DNA of 64,000 bases from positions 310,001 through 374,000 of the forward strand of contig NZ_JBHMEZ010000012.1 of assembly GCF_042427615.1 (NCBI RefSeq). Direction: 5' to 3'. Below, in pieces: positions 9,546-18,192 of this stretch. A model generated the notes under the pieces. That model was not told where the DNA came from, ran no database searches, and saw only the letters and a program-made list of their open reading frames with translations. Source of the DNA: Formosa undariae (GTDB lineage: Bacteria > Bacteroidota > Bacteroidia > Flavobacteriales > Flavobacteriaceae). Position 1 is the first letter of the stretch. Each line of letters begins with the position of its first letter. The position numbers were made by a program, and so were the translations under genes.

Positions 9546-10235
9546 TTATAATTGCTTTTCTATTTGTGCTTGTAATCCTTTCGCCTTCGGGAAGCTTTTT
9601 AAACCTTTTGAAGTATCGATAGTAAGGGAAACCACACCTTTTTCTAGACTAGATTTATTTTCGGTACCTAAAGAAAATTCAATTTTTGAAATAGATTCTG
9701 AAAATGCTGCTTTTGCTAAATTATCTGCTGCTATATTAGAAAGCGTTTCTTTTAATAATACTATTATTTTTGAAGCATAAAATTTATCAAGATCTTCTGG
9801 AGTTCCATCGAATTTATAACCTATAGCTATTTCTTTATCCAAAGCCGCTTTAACTTCTAACTCTAAAGCATTAATATCTTTTTTAAGTTGAAGTACGGTA
9901 GGTATTTCACTAGGATCTGGTGTAAAAAGAATTTTCCCATCAGATAATAGATAGCCATATTTATTTACATTGCTAAAAGATATGGAAGAGATAGCATGCA
10001 CTTCGATATATTGAAACTGCGCATCGCGATCGTAAATGTCACATAATAAAACCACCTTTTTTTCAGAATCATAGTTTACAAAAAAACCAGAAGCACTATC
10101 TCCATGTGTACAAATAGTCACTTTAGGCATACGAGGTCGGTCTTCTTTTCTTTCTATATCTGCTATTTCTTGAAGTATATTTATAACCTCATTAGTGCCT
10201 AATACAGGTAATTGTAACATTGTTTTAAAATCCAT
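9546..10235 (-). CDS. Hypothetical protein, first gene of a pair
   Basis: The frame is open to 10271, but the ATG at 10235 (MDFKTMLQLPVLG) is the best start because the preceding 12 residues look like untranslated leader. The resulting protein of about 229 residues has an N-terminal beta-rich region, a helical middle (KKDINALELEVKAALDKE) and a beta-like C-terminus. It has no signal peptide or known motif. It is co-transcribed with the 133-residue gene downstream. Confidence 0.7.
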   Translation of the reverse strand: MDFKTMLQLPVLGTNEVINILQEIADIERKEDRPRMPKVTICTHGDSASGFFVNYDSEKKVVLLCDIYDRDAQFQYIEVHAISSISFSNVNKYGYLLSDGKILFTPDPSEIPTVLQLKKDINALELEVKAALDKEIAIGYKFDGTPEDLDKFYASKIIVLLKETLSNIAADNLAKAAFSESISKIEFSLGTENKSSLEKGVVSLTIDTSKGLKSFPKAKGLQAQIEKQL

Positions 10236-10463
10236 AATTGCATATTTTAGTTTCATACAAAGTTGAACCAATACCTTTAGTTTTTTCTAACCGTTTTCAG
10301 TGATATTTACAAATGACTTATCTAAAAAAGAAATATAACAGCTGATTTTATGGTTTACTTTGATTTTGTAAAGCAATTTATCGACTACTTTACAGAAGAC
10401 TAAAACATTTTTATTCTATAGCCACTTAATTTTATTAGTTTTACTCATTCAACTATCAATAAT

Positions 10464-10976
10464 ATGAAAAGGTTATCGGGAGTACTATTTGTATCAATTT
10501 TGTTTTTGTACTCATGTCACTCGCCTAAAAAGAAAGCTTTAAAACCGTCTACTGAAATAGAAGCATCTTTAAGCTCTGAATTACATACAACCAATTATGA
10601 AGACTTAAATGGTAATCCCGTCTTCTTAAATGATTACAAAGGAAAAAAACTACTTCTTAACTTTTGGTCTACACGATGTAAACCTTGTGTCGAAGAAATG
10701 TATGACCTAGAACACGCCAAATCCCTTTTAGAAAAAAACAATTACTCGGTTATCCTGGTATCTAATGAATCCATAAAAGAAATAGAAGATTTTAAGTCCA
10801 AAACCAATTTCAAATTAGATTATATAAGATATAAAGGAAACCTGGCAGACTTAAATATATATGCATTACCTACCACCTTTATCTTTAATGAAATGGGTGA
10901 AAAAGCAGGAAAGCTAGAAGGTAAATACAAGTGGGATACCTCCAATACGATTGAAAAACTAAAAGAATTCAAATAA
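10464..10976 (+). CDS. TlpA-like thiol-disulfide oxidoreductase lipoprotein
   Basis: A 170-residue lipoprotein with lipobox LYSC (Cys18), a linker and a thioredoxin fold. The active site is CKPC (Cys72, Cys75) after NFWSTR, and the cis-Pro is Pro136 in ALPTTFI. TlpA/ResA-like proteins reduce or exchange disulfides of periplasmic partners, often cytochrome or copper proteins. The canonical WC..C is altered, since the residue before the first Cys is Arg. The next gene starts 9 bases later and encodes a Cys- and Met/His-rich propeller lipoprotein, a likely redox client. Confidence 0.88.
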   Translation: MKRLSGVLFVSILFLYSCHSPKKKALKPSTEIEASLSSELHTTNYEDLNGNPVFLNDYKGKKLLLNFWSTRCKPCVEEMYDLEHAKSLLEKNNYSVILVSNESIKEIEDFKSKTNFKLDYIRYKGNLADLNIYALPTTFIFNEMGEKAGKLEGKYKWDTSNTIEKLKEFK

Positions 10977-10985
10977 ACAAAACAA

Positions 10986-12224
10986 ATGAAATCGCTTAAT
11001 CTCCTTATTTTAGTCACCCTATTTTTATCTTGTAATTCCAATAAAAAGAAGCCTATTTTGGAAGAAAAGCATGAAACGATTGTGCATTCTATTTCTTTTC
11101 CTGGCGATGAAAAAAGTGAATTACCTCATCTTACCACTAACACTGGAAACGCAATGCTTTCTTGGGTTACACGTTTAAACGATAGTACAACACAGTTTAA
11201 TTATTCTACACTAATTAATCAGAAATGGGAAGCCCCAAAACCGATTATCACAGGAACTAATTGGTTTGTAAATTGGGCAGATTACCCATCTATCACAGAA
11301 AATAACGGGAATTTATTAAGTCATTTTTTAAAGAAATCTTCAAACGAAACATTTTCTTACGATATTAAATTGAACGTACTTCCTGAAGGTGAATCAGAGT
11401 GGGAAACAGCATTACCTTTACATACAGATGGCACTAAAACAGAACATGGTTTTGTAACCGTATTGCCTTTCAAAGAAAATGCTTTTTTTGTAACATGGTT
11501 GGATGGAAGAGGTATGTCTATGGACCATGCAGGCGAGCATATGAGTCATAATGGGAGTATGTCTATTAGAGCTGCAGAAGTCTCTAAAGATGGTTTAATT
11601 AGTAATAAAACCCTGCTAGACGGAAAAACATGTAGTTGTTGTCAAACCACCGCAGCCATTACAAAAAATGGTCCGATTGTGCTTTATAGAGATCGAACAG
11701 ATGAAGAAATAAGAGATATTGCGATTACAAGGTATATAGATGGTAAATGGACTGAACCCAAATTTATCTACAACGATGGTTGGAAAATAAATGGATGTCC
11801 GGTTAACGGTCCCAAAGTTGCCGCTTTAGAAAACAACGTCGCCGTAACGTGGTTTACCGCTGCCAACGACACGCCTTTAGTTAAACTTATATTTTCAAAA
11901 AATGGTGGTGAAGATTTTTCGGAACCTATTATAATTAGTAATTCCGAAGTATTAGGACGAGTAGATATTGAACTCATAGACAGTGATAATGCCATTGTAA
12001 GTTGGATGGAAACAGCAGACGAAACAACCTATCTCAAAGCCATGAAAGTGAATTCATCTGGAAAAAAATATACCCCTCTTATAATTAGCACACTTAACGA
12101 TTCTAGGAAAACAGGATTTCCACAAATGCAATATATAAATGACAATATGTATTTTGCATGGACAGCGATTGCGAACGACATATCGACTATTAAAACTGTG
12201 TTTGTGCCTTTAGAGGCGTTTTAA
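10986..12224 (+). CDS. Sialidase/BNR-like beta-propeller lipoprotein with CSCC motif
   Basis: A 412-residue lipoprotein (lipobox FLSC, Cys16). Repeated beta-strand blades with WxxP/SxDGG-type turns (for example KWEAPKPIITG and SKNGGEDFSEP) indicate a BNR/sialidase-like propeller. The usual sialidase Arg triad and Asp boxes are not clear, so glycosidase activity is doubtful. Distinctive are a CSCC cluster (Cys216, 218, 219), a further Cys271, and a Met/His-rich loop (residues 177-192). These could bind copper or form disulfides. It is co-transcribed with the TlpA-like protein, which suggests that its cysteines need redox maintenance. The role is inferred, not shown. Confidence 0.75.
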   Translation: MKSLNLLILVTLFLSCNSNKKKPILEEKHETIVHSISFPGDEKSELPHLTTNTGNAMLSWVTRLNDSTTQFNYSTLINQKWEAPKPIITGTNWFVNWADYPSITENNGNLLSHFLKKSSNETFSYDIKLNVLPEGESEWETALPLHTDGTKTEHGFVTVLPFKENAFFVTWLDGRGMSMDHAGEHMSHNGSMSIRAAEVSKDGLISNKTLLDGKTCSCCQTTAAITKNGPIVLYRDRTDEEIRDIAITRYIDGKWTEPKFIYNDGWKINGCPVNGPKVAALENNVAVTWFTAANDTPLVKLIFSKNGGEDFSEPIIISNSEVLGRVDIELIDSDNAIVSWMETADETTYLKAMKVNSSGKKYTPLIISTLNDSRKTGFPQMQYINDNMYFAWTAIANDISTIKTVFVPLEAF

Positions 12225-12256
12225 TTCAACTCAAATATTTTAATAGTAAACAAAAA

Positions 12257-12283
12257 AAACGGCAGAGTTAAACTCTGCCGTTT
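12257..12283. terminator. Terminator between convergent genes
   Basis: Arms 12257-12269 and 12271-12283 form a GC-rich hairpin (GGCAGAGT core). On the minus strand it is followed by eight T, so it is a strong terminator for the SusD gene at 12312. It may also end the plus-strand pair. Confidence 0.85.
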
Positions 12284-12311
12284 CTGATTTAAATCATTTT
12301 GAAATATGGTA

Positions 12312-13769
12312 TTAGTAACCAATGGTTTGTTCCATGCCAGAAGCTTCAATTTCACTAGCTGGAATAGGATAAATGGTTTTTGGAGAAGTAGCCGATATAT
12401 TTAAATTATTCGAATTTAAACCAGTATTTACATGATCACTTTCTAATCTCGTGATATCGGTTCCTGTTCTAATATAATCGTAAACGCCATGTCCTTCCAA
12501 AGCTAATTCGCGACTACGCTCTTCAAAAATTCGGACTTTAAGGGCACTCCCCGATTCCGAAGCTTTAGCACTTTCAAAATTAGTAGTTCTTTTATTTATC
12601 AATGTATTAAGGTAGACTAACGCTTGAGTCTCTCCCCCTGAAGCACCATTAGCACAAGCCTCTGCCGCAATTAAGTATATTTCAGAAAGTCTAATGACGG
12701 GCACATTATGTATACTAAGTCCTGAGCCTCCGTCTCTATTAATGTATTTTACAAAAGCTGACGTTGTACCTTCTTTGTCTTCGGTTAAAAGCGCTGCTCT
12801 TGGATCACCTTCATAAACATTTAAAAGATCGATAAATGTTTGTGTCGCAATAACATCTCCTTGTCCGCCATCCCGATAATCAAACTGAGCACCCAGTCCG
12901 TTACTACCTACAGAGTTTTCGTTATCAATACTTATTTCAAAAAGGGATTCACTCGTATAATCGTTAAACACGTAAGAATTTACATCCATAAGATCGGCTT
13001 CGCCTTTAATAGCTAAAACGTTATCGGCAAACTGTAATGCATTTTCCCAATCTTGTTTATACAAATATATCCGTGCTAATAAAGCATGTATCCCCGTTTT
13101 GGTGATGTATTTTGTACTTCCTACACTCCATGTATCTTCTGTAATATATCCCAAACTTAAATTTAAATCTGTAATAATCTGTGCGTAGGTCGCTTCCATA
13201 CTACTGCGCTCAATTACAATATCTTTAGACGTTAATTTTAAAGGCATCCCTTGTGCCTCACCGCCGTCTTTAATCCAAGGATACGAAAATGTTCTTGCCA
13301 AATCAAAATATATCATTCCTCTAAGCGCTAGTGCTTGTGCTTTAATTTGGACTCTTTCTGTATCGTCTCCTTCTGCGGTTTCTATATTATCCAAAATCAA
13401 ATTTAGATTTCCTATCGCTTTAAAACACTGCAGCCAAAGATCTTCTGCACTTCCATTATTGTTACTGCTTTCTTCGTATTTGTATTCGGTTTGTTCATAA
13501 TCTCTAGGGTTATAAATCGTTTTTACAAATCTAAAATTCGGACTTTTTACTGCGGCACGCTTATACAGAATACGTCCTAAATAAGAACCATCTGAAATTT
13601 CGTTATAAGATCCGTTAAGTAGACTCTGTAACTTTTCGACAGAATTCACTACCAAATCTTCTGAAATCACATGATCTGGAGTCTGCGTAAGCACATCTTC
13701 ACTACAACTTTGTAGCACGCACATCGCGACAACCAAAACCATTACTTTTATATCATTTAAGTATTTCAT
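12312..13769 (-). CDS. SusD/RagB-family outer-membrane lipoprotein
   Basis: A 485-residue protein with lipobox LQSC (Cys22), a TPR-like helical body and the SusD C-terminal signature (RLSEIYLIAAEAC, then R.RELALEGHGVYDYIRTG). SusD proteins are surface lids that bind substrate and pass it to the partner SusC channel, which is encoded 10 bases upstream. It is shorter than carbohydrate SusDs of about 520-600 residues. Position next to metal-handling genes suggests that a non-glycan ligand is possible. It ends before a strong terminator. Confidence 0.92.
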   Translation of the reverse strand: MKYLNDIKVMVLVVAMCVLQSCSEDVLTQTPDHVISEDLVVNSVEKLQSLLNGSYNEISDGSYLGRILYKRAAVKSPNFRFVKTIYNPRDYEQTEYKYEESSNNNGSAEDLWLQCFKAIGNLNLILDNIETAEGDDTERVQIKAQALALRGMIYFDLARTFSYPWIKDGGEAQGMPLKLTSKDIVIERSSMEATYAQIITDLNLSLGYITEDTWSVGSTKYITKTGIHALLARIYLYKQDWENALQFADNVLAIKGEADLMDVNSYVFNDYTSESLFEISIDNENSVGSNGLGAQFDYRDGGQGDVIATQTFIDLLNVYEGDPRAALLTEDKEGTTSAFVKYINRDGGSGLSIHNVPVIRLSEIYLIAAEACANGASGGETQALVYLNTLINKRTTNFESAKASESGSALKVRIFEERSRELALEGHGVYDYIRTGTDITRLESDHVNTGLNSNNLNISATSPKTIYPIPASEIEASGMEQTIGY

Positions 13770-13779
13770 TTTATCTGTT

Positions 13780-16700
13780 TTAAATTTTTATTTGTAACCC
13801 TAAAACTAAACTAGACGCTGTTGGAGTTTGAAAAAAGTTAACACCATTAACTATAGCTTCTGGATCGTAATCATTTAATTCTGTTAACAAGAATAAATTA
13901 TCACCTTGTATATAAATCGATCCACCTTGAAGCAGTCTACTTTTTGAAAAATTATAACTTAACTTAATATTTCTCAATTTCAAATAATCGGAATCGTATA
14001 AATGTCTTGTAGAAACATCGTTAGAAAAACTAGTATTTCCGTTGATTCTAATCGGCACATTAGCATCTGTATTATTAGGATTCCAAGGATTTAATTGCGC
14101 TGTTGTATTGGTAAACTGTGGAGAAAACCCGTCATCATCTCTTTTAAAAGCCGTACGATCGTAAGCTTTACCGCCTACTCCAAATGTGAAAAGGAAATCT
14201 AAACTTATATTTTTGTAGACGAACTGATTGTAAAAACCACCTTGTACATCTTGAAATGCACTACCAAAAATACCAAATCCAGCTTCTTCTGCATTGGTCG
14301 TTAATGCGCCTGTACGCATCCCATCTTCTAACACATAATATTCGGCCATCCCATTTGTACCATTAACTCCTGCATAGTCTCTTAAATAAAATGAATTCAA
14401 ACTTTCGCCAACCTTAATTATGGTAGGATCTTGACCATAGCTTGAATCGTAACTCGGTATTAAATCTGCTTTTAAATCGGTTACTTCATTAGTTAACATC
14501 GTAAGATTTAATTTGGTATTCCAAGAAAAAGAAGCATTTGAAATTGGCGTATACCCAAAATCTAATTCCCAACCTGAATTCTTCATTTCACCAAAATTCT
14601 GTAATTGATTACTAAATCCAGTTGTAGATGTCACAGGAATATTCATTAAAAGATCTTTGGTATGTTTTGAAAAGTATTCTACCGTAATATTCAATCTATT
14701 TAATAGCACCGCATCGACTCCTATATTAAAATTATGACTTAACTCCCAAGACAAATCGGGGTTCGCTAATTGGCCGTAAGACAAGCCAGATTCGCCACCA
14801 TATCCTTTTCCATCGGTATTGAAAAAAGCTAAAGAGGCATAGTATTCTGATGGTAAATTTCCGTTGGTACCGTAACTACTTCTCAGTTTTAGATAATTTA
14901 AAGATTCTATATCCATAAAATCTTCCTCTGTAAGAATCCAACCTCCAGACACGGACCAGAAATCGCCCCAACGGGTATCTTTTCCGAAGCGTGACGAACC
15001 ATCACGACGAAAACTTGCATCGACAAAGTACTTCTGATCGAAATTATAGTTAAATCTAGAAAAGTAAGAGAGTAATGCGTAATTTTCTGAATACCCCGTC
15101 CAAGACCACAGAGAGCCAATACTACTCGAAGATAACAGTTCGCTATCTAAAATATCGTATCCTGAATTCCTGATAGATTTCATTTTAGACACTTGTGATT
15201 CAAACCCAACTAAACCATCAAAACCATGTTTATTAACTTGTTTATTATAGGTAAGTAAATTGGAAATGGTATGCTGAAACACTTCCCCTTGAGACACATA
15301 TAAAACACCATTCCAGACACCTCCACCGGCACCAAATTCTTTATTATCGTAAAGTGATTCTTCTAAGGATTGATGGTCGATTCCGAAAGTGGATTTAAAC
15401 TTTAAATTTTTAAGGATTTGAATTTCTGCAAAAGCATCTCCTCGCACTCTAAATTCATTATTTAAGTATTGTCCAACTTCTATAACTCCAATTGGATTTG
15501 CATTCTTTTCAATATCGTTTGGCAAATCGGCATAACCTTCGTAACCATTCGCATCATAAATAGGTGCTGCTTGAGGTAAAACACGCGCCATATACAATGG
15601 ATTTAAACCGCCAGCATACGTACCATCATATTGTCCGGTGTTACGTTCTGTTTTAGAAACAGATAAGTTAACGCCTATTTTCAGCCAATCTTTAGCCTTA
15701 TTTTCTAAATTGATTCTCCCAGAATAACGCTTAAAATCAGACTTTATAATCGTTCCTTCTTGGTCTAAATAATCTCCAGAGATGTAAAACTTGGTTTTTT
15801 CGTTACCTCCTCGCGCAGATAGACCATATTTTTGAATTGATCCCGTTTGGTAAATCGCATCCAACCAATCTGAATTTGCATTAGTCGTACCATAAATAGA
15901 CTCGTAATCACTTTTTGCTATATTCTGATAATTAGCATATAAATCACTATCGGCATACACTCTATTGAATTCCCCATTTTCATTATTCTGAATATATTGA
16001 TTTAACTGACCTTCCTGCCACAGTGATTTAAACTGATCGTTAGAGATGGTTTCTTCTTGCGTTAAATTTCGGGATATACCAAATTCGGTATTAAAGGTTA
16101 ATTCCGTTTCTCCATTTTTACCTTTTTTGGTCGTAATAACAATTACGCCATTAGCAGCTCTAGAACCATACAAGGATGCTGCGGCGGCATCTTTTAGCAC
16201 CGTTATACTTTCAATATCTTCTGAATTCATGGTAGACAGTGGATTCACATTATTAACAGCACCACTACCGCCTATTCTAGAATTATTATCCGAATTAATA
16301 ACCACGCCGTCTAAAACATATAAAGGTTGTGTAAGTCCGTTAATCGATCCCACTCCCCGAATTTGCATACTCGAACTCCCTCCCGGTTGCCCAGTTGTAA
16401 ACACGTTAACCCCTGAAACATTACCCTGTAATGCTGTTTCGAAACTTGCCGAAGCTGTTCGTGTTAATATCTCGTTCGCAACCTTTGTTGCCGAACCTGT
16501 AAAACTTCGTTTATTAGAACTTCCATAAGCGGTTACTACCACTTCATCTAAACCCGTCGGATCTTCCAATAATGTAATTGTTAGATCTCCTTTAGTTCCA
16601 ACAACAATCTCTTGAGTTACAAAACCGATGTAAGAAACGACCAAAGTGGCATTAGCACCCACTGTAAGTTTAAAATATCCATCGAAATCTGTTAAGGTTC

Positions 16701-16926
16701 CGTTTGAAGTTCCTTTTTCGACAATATTAGCACCTGGCAACGATGCTCCAATCTTGCTTAGTACTTTTCCGGATATTGTATTTTGTTGAATTAATGCGGT
16801 GCTCGCCGTAAACGTATTTGCTTTTGCGTTTAACACTGAAAAACAAAGCAGTAATACCAATACACTGCTTTTTAAATAGGATGTCATATGGAATTTCCGT
16901 CCCATGAACATGCGAAATATATTCAT
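13780..16926 (-). CDS. SusC/RagA-family TonB-dependent outer-membrane receptor
   Basis: The frame is open to 16971. ATGs at 16926 and 16887 both precede a good signal peptide (LKSSVLVLLLCFSVLNAKA), and I list the 16926 start. Domains in order are a CarboxypepD_reg-like beta-sandwich (about 50-130 of the long form), a TonB box (DEVVVTAYG), a plug with YVLDGVVI and the SusC-specific DAAAASLYGSRAANGVIVITTKKG, and a 22-strand barrel to the C-terminus. There is no STN domain, so it is not expected to signal to a sigma regulator. It is coupled to SusD downstream and preceded by metal-related genes on the same strand. The substrate is unknown. Confidence 0.93.
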   Translation of the reverse strand: MNIFRMFMGRKFHMTSYLKSSVLVLLLCFSVLNAKANTFTASTALIQQNTISGKVLSKIGASLPGANIVEKGTSNGTLTDFDGYFKLTVGANATLVVSYIGFVTQEIVVGTKGDLTITLLEDPTGLDEVVVTAYGSSNKRSFTGSATKVANEILTRTASASFETALQGNVSGVNVFTTGQPGGSSSMQIRGVGSINGLTQPLYVLDGVVINSDNNSRIGGSGAVNNVNPLSTMNSEDIESITVLKDAAAASLYGSRAANGVIVITTKKGKNGETELTFNTEFGISRNLTQEETISNDQFKSLWQEGQLNQYIQNNENGEFNRVYADSDLYANYQNIAKSDYESIYGTTNANSDWLDAIYQTGSIQKYGLSARGGNEKTKFYISGDYLDQEGTIIKSDFKRYSGRINLENKAKDWLKIGVNLSVSKTERNTGQYDGTYAGGLNPLYMARVLPQAAPIYDANGYEGYADLPNDIEKNANPIGVIEVGQYLNNEFRVRGDAFAEIQILKNLKFKSTFGIDHQSLEESLYDNKEFGAGGGVWNGVLYVSQGEVFQHTISNLLTYNKQVNKHGFDGLVGFESQVSKMKSIRNSGYDILDSELLSSSSIGSLWSWTGYSENYALLSYFSRFNYNFDQKYFVDASFRRDGSSRFGKDTRWGDFWSVSGGWILTEEDFMDIESLNYLKLRSSYGTNGNLPSEYYASLAFFNTDGKGYGGESGLSYGQLANPDLSWELSHNFNIGVDAVLLNRLNITVEYFSKHTKDLLMNIPVTSTTGFSNQLQNFGEMKNSGWELDFGYTPISNASFSWNTKLNLTMLTNEVTDLKADLIPSYDSSYGQDPTIIKVGESLNSFYLRDYAGVNGTNGMAEYYVLEDGMRTGALTTNAEEAGFGIFGSAFQDVQGGFYNQFVYKNISLDFLFTFGVGGKAYDRTAFKRDDDGFSPQFTNTTAQLNPWNPNNTDANVPIRINGNTSFSNDVSTRHLYDSDYLKLRNIKLSYNFSKSRLLQGGSIYIQGDNLFLLTELNDYDPEAIVNGVNFFQTPTASSLVLGLQIKI

Positions 16927-16973
16927 ATAATTATAAGTTGAAAGGACTAAGATTATTAATACACTAACCACAT

Positions 16974-17000
16974 CTATCTCTTAGTATTAATTAGAGATAG
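16974..17000. promoter_or_regulatory. Inverted repeat upstream of SusC (possible operator)
   Basis: Perfect 8-base arms CTATCTCT and AGAGATAG are separated by 11 bases. They lie within the leader of the SusC gene, 48 bases before the preferred ATG (the frame's first possible start is at 16971). The size fits a dimeric repressor site, but no regulator is encoded alongside. Confidence 0.4.
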
Positions 17001-17053
17001 AGCCTGCGTAAAAAATCTTAGTATGTGTTAATTGAAAAGGATGTGTTTATCGT

Positions 17054-17089
17054 TAGCCTTTTGAATAAAGTGTATCATTCAAGAGGCTA
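17054..17089 (-). terminator. Hairpin after the CNGKC gene
   Basis: A 13-bp stem with one G-U pair (17054-17066 with 17077-17089) and a 10-base loop, 5 bases beyond the stop of the 124-residue gene. There is no T-run on the minus strand, so it may be an attenuator or a mRNA-end stabiliser between this gene and SusC. Confidence 0.5.
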
Positions 17090-17093
17090 TAAA

Positions 17094-17468
17094 CTATTTT
17101 TTTAGAAGAAATTGAGGCGGTTGTAAAATATCTAAAGTGAACAATCCACCAACAAATGGCGCATGCCACTTATATATTTTTTTAGGAGATTCAAAATATC
17201 CTATCGGAAAGACATGTGTATCTTTAAGATTAATCATTTCAAGATCAAACTTTGAAAGGGCACTCCAAAGTGGTGACTTTTCTCCTTCTTCGGTAGTACC
17301 AGAAATTCGTTTTGCTAAATAACACTTTCCGTTACATTGAAGTGCAGGTTGATCCCTATTTTCACATAATTTTTCTACGATATAGTCGTAGTTGGCAACG
17401 TATTCCACCAGTAGCCACACGGGCTTAAAGAGTATAAATAAAACAAGTATAAAAATAAACGGTTTCAT
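17094..17468 (-). CDS. Small membrane-anchored protein with CNGKC motif
   Basis: A 124-residue protein with an N-terminal membrane span (residues 3-22) followed by a small extracytoplasmic domain with Cys35, Cys45 and Cys49. The LQCNGKCYLAK signature is common in small Bacteroidota proteins found beside metal-transport genes. The Cys residues may bind metal or form a disulfide. Its place between a HupE-like permease and a TonB-dependent receptor supports a role in metal trafficking. The function is inferred from context only. Confidence 0.7.
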   Translation of the reverse strand: MKPFIFILVLFILFKPVWLLVEYVANYDYIVEKLCENRDQPALQCNGKCYLAKRISGTTEEGEKSPLWSALSKFDLEMINLKDTHVFPIGYFESPKKIYKWHAPFVGGLFTLDILQPPQFLLKK

Positions 17469-17508
17469 TAGTATCTTTCTTTCTTAAAATTGCCTTTTTA
17501 AATAATAT

Positions 17509-18192
17509 CTAATGCCCATAAATGTAGCCATATATTTGGTAAATAAATAGCCCAACTCCAGCTATAATTAGATAGGTGTTTGCCGCGTTATAAAAGGCGG
17601 TGTAGCTTTTCATTTTTTTCCATCTTGTAATTAAAAACACAATTGGAATTAATGCTAAAATCTGACCCAATTCTACACCAATATTAAAGCAAATAATCTT
17701 GGCTAAAAACTGATGATCTCCAACTTCGAAAGATTGCAACCGCGTCGATAATCCGAAACCATGAATCAATCCAAAGATAAGAACCATTAATAATAAATTT
17801 GGAGACTTTATCTTAAATAGTTTCTCGAAACCACCCAAGTTTTCAAAACCTTTATACAACACACTTAACGCGATTACAGCATCGATTAAATGTTCGTTTG
17901 CAGTTATCCCTAAATAAGTTGCACCAATTAACGTTATACTATGTCCGATTGTAAATACAGTTATAAACCGAACTATATCTTTAAAATTCTTTAAATAGAA
18001 TATTACACCTGCTAAAAACAACAAGTGATCGTAACCAGTAACCATGTGCTTGGCACCTACAAAAATATAAGACAGTAGGCCTCCGTTGTTTAAAATGGCC
18101 TGATCGGAATCACTTACACCATGAGCGAAAAGGAATACAGGAAAAAACAAAAAGACTAAACTCACTAGAAATTTAAACGTAACTCTACCCAT
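17509..18192 (-). CDS. HupE/UreJ-type membrane protein
   Basis: A 227-residue polytopic membrane protein with a signal peptide ending LFAHG and about six spans. The HupE/UreJ-2 signatures GYDHLLFL (residues about 53-60), FTIGHS (81-86) and GLIHGFG carry conserved His and Asp that are thought to bind transition metals, chiefly Ni or Co in characterised HupE proteins. It starts directly after the stop of the DUF4198 gene with zero spacing, a pairing that suggests a substrate-binding subunit plus a permease. The metal specificity cannot be read from sequence. Confidence 0.88.
   Translation of the reverse strand: MGRVTFKFLVSLVFLFFPVFLFAHGVSDSDQAILNNGGLLSYIFVGAKHMVTGYDHLLFLAGVIFYLKNFKDIVRFITVFTIGHSITLIGATYLGITANEHLIDAVIALSVLYKGFENLGGFEKLFKIKSPNLLLMVLIFGLIHGFGLSTRLQSFEVGDHQFLAKIICFNIGVELGQILALIPIVFLITRWKKMKSYTAFYNAANTYLIIAGVGLFIYQIYGYIYGH

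Noticed and set aside
10986..12224. Calling the beta-propeller lipoprotein an active sialidase
   Set aside because: Blade-like repeats are present but the Arg triad and Asp boxes are not evident, so only the fold is suggested.
16046..16528. A 160-codon plus-strand frame inside the SusC gene
   Set aside because: It lies antisense to the conserved plug region of SusC and has no family similarity; the same kind of shadow frame occurs at 27833-28273 opposite the other SusC plug.
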